From Qipengyuania polymorpha (lineage in GTDB: Bacteria; Pseudomonadota; Alphaproteobacteria; Sphingomonadales; Sphingomonadaceae): 64,000 nucleotides of DNA. The stretch covers positions 124,001 to 188,000 of the forward strand of contig NZ_JAIGNK010000001.1 in NCBI RefSeq assembly GCF_019711435.1, in the 5' to 3' direction. Positions 24,232 through 33,229 of this stretch are shown here, piece after piece; the first letter of the stretch is position 1, and every line of letters begins with the position of its first letter. Below the pieces are notes generated by a model, which did no database searches, was not told where the DNA came from, and saw only the letters and a list, made by a program, of their open reading frames with translations. Made by a program: the position numbers and the translations under genes.

Positions 24232-25868
24232 GACTTGGATGTTCCTTTCCCTTTCGGGGCAGCCTTCTTACGGCTGGCGACCCCCTTTGTGCCCTGCGTC
24301 CCCGTCTTCTTTTTCGCAGCGGGTTTGGCAGGCGTTTTCTTGTTCGCAGGAGCAGCCCGCTTCTTTTCGGCAGGCTTGGTCGCACCCTTCCTAGGCGCTT
24401 TTGGTTTATTTGGGGTTTCCGTCGAAGGCTTTGAAGCGCTTTTTCCCACGGTTTTCCCCGCTTCGCGCAGTTCCTCGAAACTTTGCTCGATGCAACTCCG
24501 ATAGAATTCGGGGTCCGGCATCATCTCGCGGTCGGCGGTGAAGGCGATGGTTGCCTCGTCGGTATAGCTCTGCACGACGTGGCCGAGGCCGAGACCGTCG
24601 GTGAGGCACAGGAGCCCCATCATGCTCTCCATCCGCGCGCCGGCGGAATAGATGGGGATGGGCGGGCCAGGCACGTTGGTTACGACGGTGGTGAACACCG
24701 GTCCCACCCCGCGATTGGCGAGGCTGAGGCGGCTGTAAAGCTGCGCGCCCAAGGCCATGAAGAGCGCCGGCGAGGCCTTGCTCATCTCGGTCATGTTGCG
24801 CGCGCCAAGCGCATCGGTCATCGCCTTGGAATTCATCGTGCGCTTGTGCACCCACGCCAGCCGCTCGACCGGGTCGGCGATATGCGTGCCGAGCGGGGCA
24901 ATCATCGCCGCAACCTGGTTGCCCATCGCATTCTTCTCGTCCTTCGCGCGGACCGAGATGGGCGCCATGGCGGTGAGGGTCTTCTTGGGCAGCTCGCCCT
25001 TGTCATCGAGATAGCGCCGCATGGCCCCGCCGATGATGGCGAGGAAAACATCGTTGACCTTGGCCCCTTCGGCAGCGGCGCGAATGGCCTTGATGTCGGC
25101 CAGGGGCACGCTGACCCCCTCGACCACGCGGTGCGGCGAAATCTTGCGGTTGAAGCGTGTCTTGGGCGCAATCATCTCGGTCGAGACGTCGAAATCCTTC
25201 GCCGCCAGACCTTTAAGCGCCTTGGCAAGACCCGGAGCGGCCTTGGCGGCAACCTCGAGCTGCTTCATCGGGTTGGTTATCGCGCTCATATAGCTGCGGC
25301 CGAGGAGTTCGACCGGGCTGGGCAGTTTTTCCGGCTTCCAATTGTCGGGCGTATCGGGTGGCGGCTGGTCGGGGCGCAGCGTGTGGGTCGCCTCCATCAA
25401 ATCGATGCCGCTCATCCCGTCGATGGCGGAATGGTGGACCTTGGTGATGTAGGCATAGCAGCCCTTGGGAATGCCTTCGACGTTGTCGAGGCCTTCGACC
25501 ACAGTGATTTCCCACGGCGGGCGGTCGAGGTCGAGCGGGCGGGCGAAGATACGCGCCGCCTGGATACACAGCTGCCGCCAGTCTCCCGGCTCGGGGAGGG
25601 CGACGTGCCGCACATGGTATTCGAGGTCGAAATCGGGGTCCTCGATCCAGTAGGGATAGTCGAGGTCGAAGGGCACGCGGACCAGCCGCTGGCGCATGGT
25701 GGTGGAGAGCTGCAACCGGCTTTCGATGAAGGAGAGGATGTCCTTGAACCGCACGAAACCGCCCGGCGCGGTCTCGGGATTGTAAATCAGTATCGAGCCG
25801 ATGTGCATCGGCGAATTGCGCGTTTCCAGCGCAACGAAGCTGGCATCCATACCTTGCAGTTGCTGCAC
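24228..25868 (-). CDS. Wax ester synthase/diacylglycerol acyltransferase (WS/DGAT) with histone H1-like tail
   Basis: A 546-residue bacterial WS/DGAT, which esterifies fatty alcohols or diacylglycerol with acyl-CoA to make wax esters or triacylglycerol. The N-terminus LQGMDASFVALET and the catalytic HHSAIDG (residues 145-151) are canonical, and further family segments (NDVFLAIIGGAMRRYL, PGPPIPIYSAG) are present. From about residue 472 to the end is a ~75-residue Lys/Ala/Pro-rich tail with AKPAAKKK and KKAAPKGKG runs, unlike the enzyme family and resembling histone H1. The start was chosen at GTG 25868, 6 bases after AGGAG; a GTG five codons upstream is an alternative. Confidence 0.92.
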   Translation of the reverse strand: MQQLQGMDASFVALETRNSPMHIGSILIYNPETAPGGFVRFKDILSFIESRLQLSTTMRQRLVRVPFDLDYPYWIEDPDFDLEYHVRHVALPEPGDWRQLCIQAARIFARPLDLDRPPWEITVVEGLDNVEGIPKGCYAYITKVHHSAIDGMSGIDLMEATHTLRPDQPPPDTPDNWKPEKLPSPVELLGRSYMSAITNPMKQLEVAAKAAPGLAKALKGLAAKDFDVSTEMIAPKTRFNRKISPHRVVEGVSVPLADIKAIRAAAEGAKVNDVFLAIIGGAMRRYLDDKGELPKKTLTAMAPISVRAKDEKNAMGNQVAAMIAPLGTHIADPVERLAWVHKRTMNSKAMTDALGARNMTEMSKASPALFMALGAQLYSRLSLANRGVGPVFTTVVTNVPGPPIPIYSAGARMESMMGLLCLTDGLGLGHVVQSYTDEATIAFTADREMMPDPEFYRSCIEQSFEELREAGKTVGKSASKPSTETPNKPKAPRKGATKPAEKKRAAPANKKTPAKPAAKKKTGTQGTKGVASRKKAAPKGKGTSKS

Positions 25869-25874
25869 GGTTTT

Positions 25875-25879
25875 CTCCT
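25875..25879 (-). promoter_or_regulatory. Ribosome binding site deciding the WS/DGAT start
   Basis: AGGAG on the minus strand lies 6 bases before the GTG at 25868 and is inside the reading frame opened by the GTG at 25883, so it favours the shorter protein. Confidence 0.65.
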
Positions 25880-25986
25880 GCACCGGCCTGCTTTTGTCGC
25901 AGGTCCGAAGGAGAAGAGGCTAGCAGAGAGCGGAAAGCGGTCAACTTGCCGCACCAGTCAAAGCCTGCCGCAGCGCTTACAAGGAC

Positions 25987-27162
25987 TTAGAGCGCTTCGC
26001 CCGCCGCAACGCCGCTCGCCCAGGCCCATTGGAAGTTGTAACCGCCCAGCCAGCCGGTCACATCGACAGCCTCGCCGATGGCGTAAAGGCCGGGGACTTT
26101 CTTCGCTTCCATGGTCTTCGACGACAGCTCGCCAGTCGCAATGCCGCCCACGGTGACTTCGGCCTTGGCAAAGCCCTCGGTGCCGTTCGGGAGGAAGGTC
26201 CAGCGTTTCAGCCGCTCCTGCGCCGCGCGCAGGGCCTTGTCGCTGGCGTTGCCGAATTCGGTCTCCACGCCGAGCTTCTCGGCAAGGATATCGGCCAGCC
26301 GGTCGGGCAGCGCCTCGCGCAGGGTCGAGCGCATCGTCGCGCGCGGGTTCTCGCGCTTGGCGTCCAGCAGCCAGTCGCCCGAGCGGTCGGGAAGGAAGTC
26401 GATGGCGACCTCTTCGCCCGGCTTCCAGTAGGACGAGACCTGCAGGATGGAGGGGCCCGAAAGCCCGCGATGGGTGAACAGCGCGGCTTCGGGGAAGCGC
26501 GCCTTGCCCGCGGTGGCGACCACCGGGGCGGAGACGCCAGAGATTTCGCGAAACAGCACTTCCTCACCGCCCAGCGTCAGCGGGACGAGGGCAGGGCGGG
26601 GCTCGACCACCTTGAGGCCGAACTGGCGCGCGAGGTCATAGGCGAAGCCGGTTGCGCCCATCTTGGGGATGGAGGGGCCTCCGGTGGCGATGACGAGACT
26701 GTCTGCGGTGACGGCCTGCCCGCTCGCCATGACGGCAAAGCGCCCGTCCTCATGCTCGACCGCGCTGACCTCGGCGTTGCAGCGCACTTCGACCTCGCCT
26801 TTCGCGCATTCCTCCAGCAGCATCTCGACAATCTGCTTCGAGGACCCATCGCAGAACAGCTGGCCGAGCGTCTTCTCGTGCCATGCGATGCCGTAACTCT
26901 CGACCAGTTCGAGGAAATCGCGCGATGTGTACCGCGCCAGCGCCGACTTGGCGAAATGCGGATTGCCCGAAAGGTAGTTCGCCGGACCCGCGCCGATATT
27001 GGTAAAATTGCACCGCCCGCCGCCTGAAATGAGGATTTTCTTCCCTGGCTTCTCGGCCTTCTCGAGCACCAGCACGCGCTTGCCTCGCTGGCCCGCACGC
27101 GCCGCGCACATCAGCCCGGCTGCGCCCGCGCCGAGGACTATGGCATCGTAACTCTCGGACAT
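25987..27162 (-). CDS. FAD-dependent oxidoreductase, HI0933/YhiN (BaiN-like) family
   Basis: A 391-residue flavoprotein. The dinucleotide-binding N-terminus YDAIVLGAGAAGLMCAARAG is followed by the family hallmark KKILISGGGRCNFTN and, late, GLYAIGEAVDVTGWLGGYNFQWAWASG. Members bind FAD and are often annotated as NAD(P)/FAD oxidoreductases of unknown substrate; bile-acid reduction by BaiN is known only in gut clostridia and is not implied here. The gene follows the permease gene by 3 bases on the same strand, so the two are probably co-transcribed. Confidence 0.92.
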   Translation of the reverse strand: MSESYDAIVLGAGAAGLMCAARAGQRGKRVLVLEKAEKPGKKILISGGGRCNFTNIGAGPANYLSGNPHFAKSALARYTSRDFLELVESYGIAWHEKTLGQLFCDGSSKQIVEMLLEECAKGEVEVRCNAEVSAVEHEDGRFAVMASGQAVTADSLVIATGGPSIPKMGATGFAYDLARQFGLKVVEPRPALVPLTLGGEEVLFREISGVSAPVVATAGKARFPEAALFTHRGLSGPSILQVSSYWKPGEEVAIDFLPDRSGDWLLDAKRENPRATMRSTLREALPDRLADILAEKLGVETEFGNASDKALRAAQERLKRWTFLPNGTEGFAKAEVTVGGIATGELSSKTMEAKKVPGLYAIGEAVDVTGWLGGYNFQWAWASGVAAGEAL

Positions 27163-27165
27163 GGC

Positions 27166-28446
27166 TCAGGCGCTCGCCGCCTCCAGCGGCTTCTGCCGCG
27201 CGGCGATGAAATAGAGCACCGTGCCGAGCGCGAAGAGACCGCCGAAGGTCAGCCACGACTGCGTATTGGCATGCGTCGCCACCCAACCGGTGCTGACGAA
27301 AGCGAGGCCGGCGATTACGGCGTGGAGCATGTTCAGTTTCTCGTCGCGCTGTTCGAGCACGGGCAGTGCGGCCGCGCTGACGAGATAGGTGAACAGGCGG
27401 GTCAGCGTTCCGGCCAGCGCCAGCGCCTCGAAACCCTCCCACAGGCCGAACAATATGCCCGCTACCCCGTAGAAGAGGATGGAGTTCGATGGCGTCTGCC
27501 AACGCGGGCTGACATGCGCGAACCAGCGTGGCAGCATGCCCCGCTCGGCCATGCCATAGGTCATGCGCGGCAGTGTTACGCCGCCCTGGAAATTGTTGCC
27601 TGCGATGCTGAAGGCGGCGGCAAAAACGATGGCAAAGGCGCCGAACTGACCCATCGAGACTTCGGCGGCTCCTGCCAGCGCATTGTCCTCGCCGCCCGTG
27701 CCCGGACCGATGGCGAGAAAGGCCCAGATGATGGCCATGTAAAGCAGCGTCACCGCGCCGAGCGTGGTCAGCAAGGCAAGCGGCACGTCGCGTTTTGGTC
27801 GCTTCATCTCGCCTGCGGGCAGCACCACCGTCTCGAAGCCCATGAAGGCGTAATAGAGCATCAGCACCACGGTCTCGACCTCGCTGAACTCGGGCAGGGC
27901 GAGCGCGACGTCATTGGTCCCGGCGAACACGGCCGAGACGATGAGGAGGCCTAGCGGGGCGAGCTTCAGCACCGTCATCAGCCCCAGCGCGCCGACCGAT
28001 TTGCGCATGCCGAACAGGTTGATGGCGGTGAGGATGGCGATGATGGTGGCGACCGCGCCCGCCTTCATCACCGGGTCGCCCAGCACGGGGAAGAGCGCGG
28101 CGAGATAGGCGACCATGACATGCGTATTCGCCGCCACGGTGACAATGGCGCTCATGTAGCGCATCCAGCCTGCCTGGTAGCCGATGAAACGCCCGAAGGC
28201 CGCCTCGCCGTAGAGCACCGGTCCGCCCGAATGGTCGAACCGCGCGGCGAGCCATGCGAAGACGAGGATGAGCGGCGCAAACAGCATCCCGCCTGCCAGC
28301 ATCAGCCACGGCGCGAAATCGCCTACGGCGGCCACGAGGATGGCAGGCATGGCGAAGATGCCCGCGCCAATCATGCCGTTCACCGGGAAGAGCGCCGTGC
28401 CCCAGAAGCCGACCGTGCGCGGCGGTGCGATTTGTTGTCCGTCCAT
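27166..28446 (-). CDS. APC-superfamily amino acid permease
   Basis: A 426-residue inner-membrane transporter with about 12 hydrophobic helices. The first helix carries the unwound glycine motif NGMIGAGIFAMPA typical of amino acid-polyamine-cation permeases, and a later helix reads YAFMGFETVVLPAGEMKRPKRD, the E(M)K(R)P loop motif of the family. It imports or exchanges an amino acid driven by H+ or substrate antiport; the specificity is not evident. The start was set at ATG 28446 (MDGQQIAPPRTVGFWG); an in-frame TTG seven codons upstream would overlap less plausibly with the divergent uvrC leader. Confidence 0.92.
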   Translation of the reverse strand: MDGQQIAPPRTVGFWGTALFPVNGMIGAGIFAMPAILVAAVGDFAPWLMLAGGMLFAPLILVFAWLAARFDHSGGPVLYGEAAFGRFIGYQAGWMRYMSAIVTVAANTHVMVAYLAALFPVLGDPVMKAGAVATIIAILTAINLFGMRKSVGALGLMTVLKLAPLGLLIVSAVFAGTNDVALALPEFSEVETVVLMLYYAFMGFETVVLPAGEMKRPKRDVPLALLTTLGAVTLLYMAIIWAFLAIGPGTGGEDNALAGAAEVSMGQFGAFAIVFAAAFSIAGNNFQGGVTLPRMTYGMAERGMLPRWFAHVSPRWQTPSNSILFYGVAGILFGLWEGFEALALAGTLTRLFTYLVSAAALPVLEQRDEKLNMLHAVIAGLAFVSTGWVATHANTQSWLTFGGLFALGTVLYFIAARQKPLEAASA

Positions 28447-28490
28447 AGTCGCAGGGGATGGCGGCAAACATCGCTTTGCACAAGCGGAGC

Positions 28491-30488
28491 ATGAGCACTA
28501 TCTCCACCCCCATGTCGCGCACGGGCTATAGTTCTGGGGCAGGGTCCCCCCACGACCCGAGAGGCAAGGAGCGTTTCCACGAGGAGCGCGCCACCAAGAC
28601 CGTGGCCAGCGCGCAGCCGGACCTCGAGACCGGCATTACCGCCATCCGCGAGACGGTGAAGACGTTGAAGCCGCGCCCGGGGGTCTATCGCATGCTCGAT
28701 ACCCGCGGCGACGTGCTCTACGTCGGCAAGGCGCGCAGCCTGAAGGCGCGGGTGGCGAATTACACGCAGGTGAAGGGGCTGTCGAACCGGCTCCAGCGGA
28801 TGGTCAGCCAGTGCCGCGCGATGGAAATCGTGGTGACGAATTCGGAGGCCGAGGCGCTGCTCTTGGAAGCGCAGCTGATCAAGCGCTACCGCCCGCCGTT
28901 CAACGTGCTGCTGCGCGACGACAAGAGCTTCCCCTTCATCCTCCTGCGCGCCGACCATGCCTTCCCGCGCATTCAGAAGCATCGCGGCGCGCGGCGGGCC
29001 AAGGGCAATTACTACGGACCCTTCGCGAGCGCAGGCTCGGTCAACATGACGCTGAACGCGCTGCAGAAACTGTTCCTGCTGCGCTCCTGCACCGACAGTT
29101 TCTTCAACAACCGCGACCGGCCCTGCCTGCTCTACCAGATCAAGCGCTGCTCCGCGCCTTGCGTGGGCCGTATCGACGAAGCCGGCTATGACGCCCTCGT
29201 GCAGGAGGCGAAGGACTTTCTCGGTGGCAAGTCCTCCGCAGTGCAGGCTGAAATCGAAAAGCAGATGGCCAAGGCCGCCGAGGATCTCGACTTCGAAACC
29301 GCCGCCATTTTGCGCGACCGCCTGCGCGCGGCGACCTTTATCCAGGGAAGCCAGGCCATCAACGCCAGCGGGGTGGGCGATGCCGACGTCTTTGCTCTCG
29401 CCGCGAAGGGCGGGCAAATCGGCGTGCAGGCCTTCTTCATCCGCGGCGGGCAAAACTGGGGCCACAAGGCCTTCTTCCCCAAGAACACGGGCGACCTCGA
29501 ACTCGCCGAAGTGCTGTCCGACGTCCTTCTGCAATTCTACGAGGAAGTCCCGCCGCCGCGCACCATCCTCGTCGACCGAGAACTTGCCGAGCAGGAACTG
29601 ATTGCCGAGGCGCTGGCAGAAAAAGCAGGCCATGCGGTCGCCATCTCTATCCCCCAGCGCGGCGACAGGCGCAAGCTGATGCAGCAGGCGACGCGCAATG
29701 CTGTGGAATCGCTCGAACGGCGGTTGGCGGAAAGCGGCACCAAGGCCCAGCGCCTGCGCGAACTGGCCGACTTCCTCGAACTCGACGAGGTGCCGCAGCG
29801 CATCGAGATTTACGACAACAGCCATATCCAGGGCGACAAGGCGCTGGGTGCAATGGTCGTCGCTTCGCCCGAGGGCTTCGAGAAGGGCCAGTACCGCAAG
29901 TTCAACATCAAGCAGGCGCAGACCAACGACGATTTCGGGATGATGCGCGAAGTCATGGCGCGCCGCTTCCGCAAGCTCGCCGAAACCGGGCGCGAGGAAG
30001 AGGGCGGGCAGGGCAAGGGCCATGAGACCATCTGGCCCGACCTCCTGCTCATCGACGGCGGCAAGGGGCAGGTCTCATCCGTGATGGCCGTCCTCGAAGA
30101 CTTGGGGCTGGCCGAACAGGTCCCCGTCATCGGAATTGCCAAGGGCCCGCATCACGGGCGCGAGGGGCGCGAGGTGTTCCACTTCCCCGACGGACGCGAG
30201 AAGACGCTGCCGGTCAATTCGCAGCTGCTGTTCTACCTCCAGACCCTGCGCGACGAAGTCCACCGCTTCGCCATCGGCGCGCACCGCGCCAAACGCAGCC
30301 GCGCCATCACCGCTTCGCCGCTCGATGAAATTCCCGGCATCGGCCCGGCGCGAAAACGCGCGCTGCTGCTCCATTTCGGCACCGCCGGAAAGGTCCGCGC
30401 CGCGGCGCTCGACGATTTGAAGCGCGCCCCCGGCATCAGCGAAGGGGTGGCGCAGCAGATCTACGATTTCTACCACGCGGGTGGGTAG
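28491..30488 (+). CDS. uvrC: Excinuclease ABC subunit C
   Basis: UvrC (665 residues from this start) makes both incisions around UvrB-bound DNA lesions. The domains run in order. A GIY-YIG nuclease follows PRPGVYRMLDTRGDVLYVGK. A UvrB-binding UVR motif is at EDLDFETAAILRDRLRA. An RNase H-like 5' nuclease contains IEIYDNSHIQGDKALGAMVV and LLIDGGKGQ. Tandem helix-hairpin-helix motifs end the protein (IPGIGPARKRALLLHFG and APGISEGVAQQIYDFY). Three in-frame ATGs (28458, 28491, 28512) could start it; the middle one has a nearby GGAG and avoids the divergent permease leader, but the choice is uncertain. Compared with E. coli it has about 35 extra N-terminal residues. Confidence 0.96.
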   Translation: MSTISTPMSRTGYSSGAGSPHDPRGKERFHEERATKTVASAQPDLETGITAIRETVKTLKPRPGVYRMLDTRGDVLYVGKARSLKARVANYTQVKGLSNRLQRMVSQCRAMEIVVTNSEAEALLLEAQLIKRYRPPFNVLLRDDKSFPFILLRADHAFPRIQKHRGARRAKGNYYGPFASAGSVNMTLNALQKLFLLRSCTDSFFNNRDRPCLLYQIKRCSAPCVGRIDEAGYDALVQEAKDFLGGKSSAVQAEIEKQMAKAAEDLDFETAAILRDRLRAATFIQGSQAINASGVGDADVFALAAKGGQIGVQAFFIRGGQNWGHKAFFPKNTGDLELAEVLSDVLLQFYEEVPPPRTILVDRELAEQELIAEALAEKAGHAVAISIPQRGDRRKLMQQATRNAVESLERRLAESGTKAQRLRELADFLELDEVPQRIEIYDNSHIQGDKALGAMVVASPEGFEKGQYRKFNIKQAQTNDDFGMMREVMARRFRKLAETGREEEGGQGKGHETIWPDLLLIDGGKGQVSSVMAVLEDLGLAEQVPVIGIAKGPHHGREGREVFHFPDGREKTLPVNSQLLFYLQTLRDEVHRFAIGAHRAKRSRAITASPLDEIPGIGPARKRALLLHFGTAGKVRAAALDDLKRAPGISEGVAQQIYDFYHAGG

Positions 30489-30624
30489 ACCGGCTGCTTG
30501 CCCGGCCCCGGTGGGCTGGGCCAGTTTGCGCTCGATCAATTATCGCCCCCGCAGATAGTGTAGGCTGCATCGCAGAAGGCTCGGGCGAGTCGTTGCCTGG
30601 CCGAACCCAGCCGGGAGACCTGCC

Positions 30625-31446
30625 ATGAAAGCCATACTCTTCAACGCCCATTCGGATGAAGGCCACTCGAGACGGCTGGACGTAGCGCTGGATCTCGCCC
30701 GGGCTTTCGATGGCCACCTCACCCTGCTGAACGCAGTGCCCTACGAGGCTGCGGCGAGCGCCGACCCATATGGCGCGGCATTCGCGGCCATGGTGCCTGT
30801 CTGGCGCGAGCAGGCGAAAAAGCTGCGCGAGGCGACCGAAAAGGACCTCGCCAATGAAGACGTGCCGTGGGATTGGGTCGACAAAGCCGGGCCGGTTTCG
30901 CTGGCCATGCTGCGCCGTTCCTCGCTCGCCGACCTGATCATCATCGGAGAACGCGATCCGACGACCGGCGGCAAGGCACCTTCCTTCACCGCTGGCGAAC
31001 TGGCGGTGACGGCTGGCTGCCCCGTGCTGGTCCTGCCCGACGATTGCGACCGGCTCGATTTCGACAAGCCGGCGCTGGTTGCATGGGACGGTTCGGCCGA
31101 AGCCAGCCACGCCCTGCGCGCGGCGGTGCCGCTGCTGAAGCGCGCCAGTTCGGTCTATCTGGTCAGCGTGCGCACGAAAAAGTCGAGCAAGAAGGACACG
31201 CTGGACCTGCCGCCGACACGCGGGGCGGACTACCTGTCCTATCATGGTATCAAGAGCGAAGTGGTCGAGGTCGACGAGGGTGAAGAGGGTACCGCGCATG
31301 CGCTGCAGAACGCCGCCGACGTGCGCGGTGTCGGGCTGATCGTGATGGGCGCTTATGGCCGCACGCGCATATCGGAGTGGATTTTCGGCGGCGTGACCCG
31401 CGCGATACTTTCCGACGTACGCGTGCCGCTGCTGCTCAAGCACTAG
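30625..31446 (+). CDS. Universal stress protein, tandem Usp domains
   Basis: A 273-residue protein made of two UspA-like folds. The C-terminal copy has the ATP-binding signature GLIVMGAYGRTRISEWIFGG, whose G-2x-G-9x-G(S/T) pattern is near-complete; the N-terminal copy (LADLIIIGERDP) has lost it. Such tandem proteins help survival under nutrient, oxidative or oxygen stress, often by unknown means. GGGAG lies 10 bases before the ATG. A 136-base gap separates it from uvrC, so it probably has its own promoter. Confidence 0.93.
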   Translation: MKAILFNAHSDEGHSRRLDVALDLARAFDGHLTLLNAVPYEAAASADPYGAAFAAMVPVWREQAKKLREATEKDLANEDVPWDWVDKAGPVSLAMLRRSSLADLIIIGERDPTTGGKAPSFTAGELAVTAGCPVLVLPDDCDRLDFDKPALVAWDGSAEASHALRAAVPLLKRASSVYLVSVRTKKSSKKDTLDLPPTRGADYLSYHGIKSEVVEVDEGEEGTAHALQNAADVRGVGLIVMGAYGRTRISEWIFGGVTRAILSDVRVPLLLKH

Positions 31447-31461
31447 GAGGCGCTTCGTAGG

Positions 31462-31481
31462 GTCGTCCTTCGGAGGGCGAC
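31462..31481. terminator. Small hairpin between convergent genes
   Basis: GTCGTCC, loop TTCGGA, GGGCGAC: a 7-bp stem with one G-U pair in the gap between the usp and GDSL hydrolase genes. There is no T-tract, so the terminator role is only suggested by position. Confidence 0.4.
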
Positions 31482-31517
31482 GGCGGATCCCCGAGCGACT
31501 GGCCGGGCAGGTCGCGG

Positions 31518-33107
31518 TCAGAGCATGTGGATGTCCACCGGATCGATCATGTCCCATGCCTTGGCCGCGAGCGGCGCGAAGGCCAGCTCGGGCGCGGAAG
31601 CTCCACCGGGTTCGAAAGCGCCAGCGAGGTCGAGCGAGGGTTCGGGCGCAGCCTGCGCGAACAGTGAAGCGCTCATCTGCGCCGTTCCGACCTGCACCAC
31701 ATAGCTGCCGGTCAGCGTGCCTTCCGCGCCCACGGTAATCGTGTAGCGACCCGAGGCGCTGGCGGTGAAGGTGAAGCTGGCGTCGAAACCCAGCCCGCTG
31801 TCATTGCCCGATGTAAGGGTGAAGCCTTCGGTGATGACATTGCCCGCCTTGTCCGCCAGCTGGAGCCACGGGTCGGCGAGGCTGCCGTCGGCTGCCAGCG
31901 TGCTCATGCCCAGCACCTCGATCGTATAGGCCTCCCCCTTGCGCAGGCGGATGCCGAAGCTGTCGGTCTCGCCGGCAAAATCGATCATGCCGCTGAAGCT
32001 GCGCAGGAGCGCGCTTTCGTCGAGTGGCATCAGTTCGATCCATTCGGTCCCCTCCATCTGCGCATGGATGTAAGCACCGACCAGCGCGTGCACCTGTGCC
32101 GTCGGGTGGACGCTATCGAAGAAGACGAGGCCCGCATAATCGAGCCAGTCGGCCTGCATCTGCTCCAGAGTAATGCCGTTCAGAGCGGCGATGGACGGCA
32201 GGACCGCATCGAGCGCGCCCTCGAAAGCGAGTGAACCGTCGCTGCCCGTGACATCGGCCAGCGAGGTATAGTGGACGGTCGCACCCATGGCTTCGAGTTG
32301 GGGAATGACCTCGTCGCGGATAAGCGCATCCAGCTGCGCGGAATATTCGCTGGCGCGCAGCGACTGGTGATATTCCTCGTAATAGCCTTTCCAGCCGCCG
32401 CCTTCGCCGGGCGAGCCGTCGAGCACGCCGTCTCCATCGACATCATAGGCCGGGATAAGGCCCACGTCGGGAATTCCGGTGATGAGGATGTGGCCGAGCC
32501 CGCGCGAGACGAGCTGCGCCAGCTCTTTCAGCAGCTCGTCGGCCGCTGCCTGGATGGCGATATTGGCGTGGTATCGCGTGGCCGGGTTCTCTCCTGCGGG
32601 CGCGAGCGAGCGGATGTCGTTGCCGCCCATGGTGATGATGACGAGGTCGCTCGAATAGAGCCTTCCGTCCACTGCATCGCGCAGCGCGTCGGTCTGCTCG
32701 TCGAGGCCGGAGACGAACTCGTCCCCGCGAATGATCTGCGCGCCGCCGTAGGCGAAATTCAGGCTGTTGCCGCGCGGGTCGCCGGCGAAGGGGGCGATCG
32801 GGAAACCGATCCAGGGGTCGTCATAGCCGAAGGGAAACACCGCTTCGGTCGGCGAGCCGACATAGCGGTTCGCGATGAGGTCGGCATAGGTGTAGCCGTT
32901 GGTGAAGCGGCCCTCGAAATAGCCGTCTTCCGCCGTCGGCGCGCCTTCGGGCAGCGCGGTGAAGGGCAGGCTGTCGTACCACTCCGCCAGCCCCAGCGCA
33001 TTGCCGCTGTCGACGAGGCTGTCACCCAGCACGAAGACGCGGTTGAAGACCAGCGCATCGGCGGACAGCGTGAAATCCGCCTGATGCTTCTTTTCCAGAT
33101 TTGCCAT
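31518..33107 (-). CDS. SGNH/GDSL hydrolase with C-terminal PPC-like domain, no Sec signal
   Basis: A 529-residue esterase/lipase. Block I FVLGDSLVDSGN puts the nucleophile Ser at residue 30; block III ITMGGNDI and block V FFDSVHPTAQVH (Asp-x-x-His) complete the SGNH set. After about residue 380 comes a beta-sandwich reading YTIEVLGMST and GRYTITVGAEGTLTGSYVV, resembling the bacterial pre-peptidase C-terminal domain. The N-terminus (MANLEKKHQADF) has no signal peptide. A Ca-loop-like AYDVDGDGVLDG occurs mid-protein. These features resemble type I secretion cargo, but no exporter is beside it. AGGAGG lies 5-6 bases before the ATG. Confidence 0.88.
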   Translation of the reverse strand: MANLEKKHQADFTLSADALVFNRVFVLGDSLVDSGNALGLAEWYDSLPFTALPEGAPTAEDGYFEGRFTNGYTYADLIANRYVGSPTEAVFPFGYDDPWIGFPIAPFAGDPRGNSLNFAYGGAQIIRGDEFVSGLDEQTDALRDAVDGRLYSSDLVIITMGGNDIRSLAPAGENPATRYHANIAIQAAADELLKELAQLVSRGLGHILITGIPDVGLIPAYDVDGDGVLDGSPGEGGGWKGYYEEYHQSLRASEYSAQLDALIRDEVIPQLEAMGATVHYTSLADVTGSDGSLAFEGALDAVLPSIAALNGITLEQMQADWLDYAGLVFFDSVHPTAQVHALVGAYIHAQMEGTEWIELMPLDESALLRSFSGMIDFAGETDSFGIRLRKGEAYTIEVLGMSTLAADGSLADPWLQLADKAGNVITEGFTLTSGNDSGLGFDASFTFTASASGRYTITVGAEGTLTGSYVVQVGTAQMSASLFAQAAPEPSLDLAGAFEPGGASAPELAFAPLAAKAWDMIDPVDIHML

Positions 33108-33229
33108 GACGACCTCCTGTACGGGGCCAGGAAACCCCGCGCAGGAAATGCGCCCAACCTAGCCCTCACAAGAATTCACGCCTCGGGCCGGGAAAAGTCA
33201 AACCCCTTAAGATATAGGGCGAAATTGCG

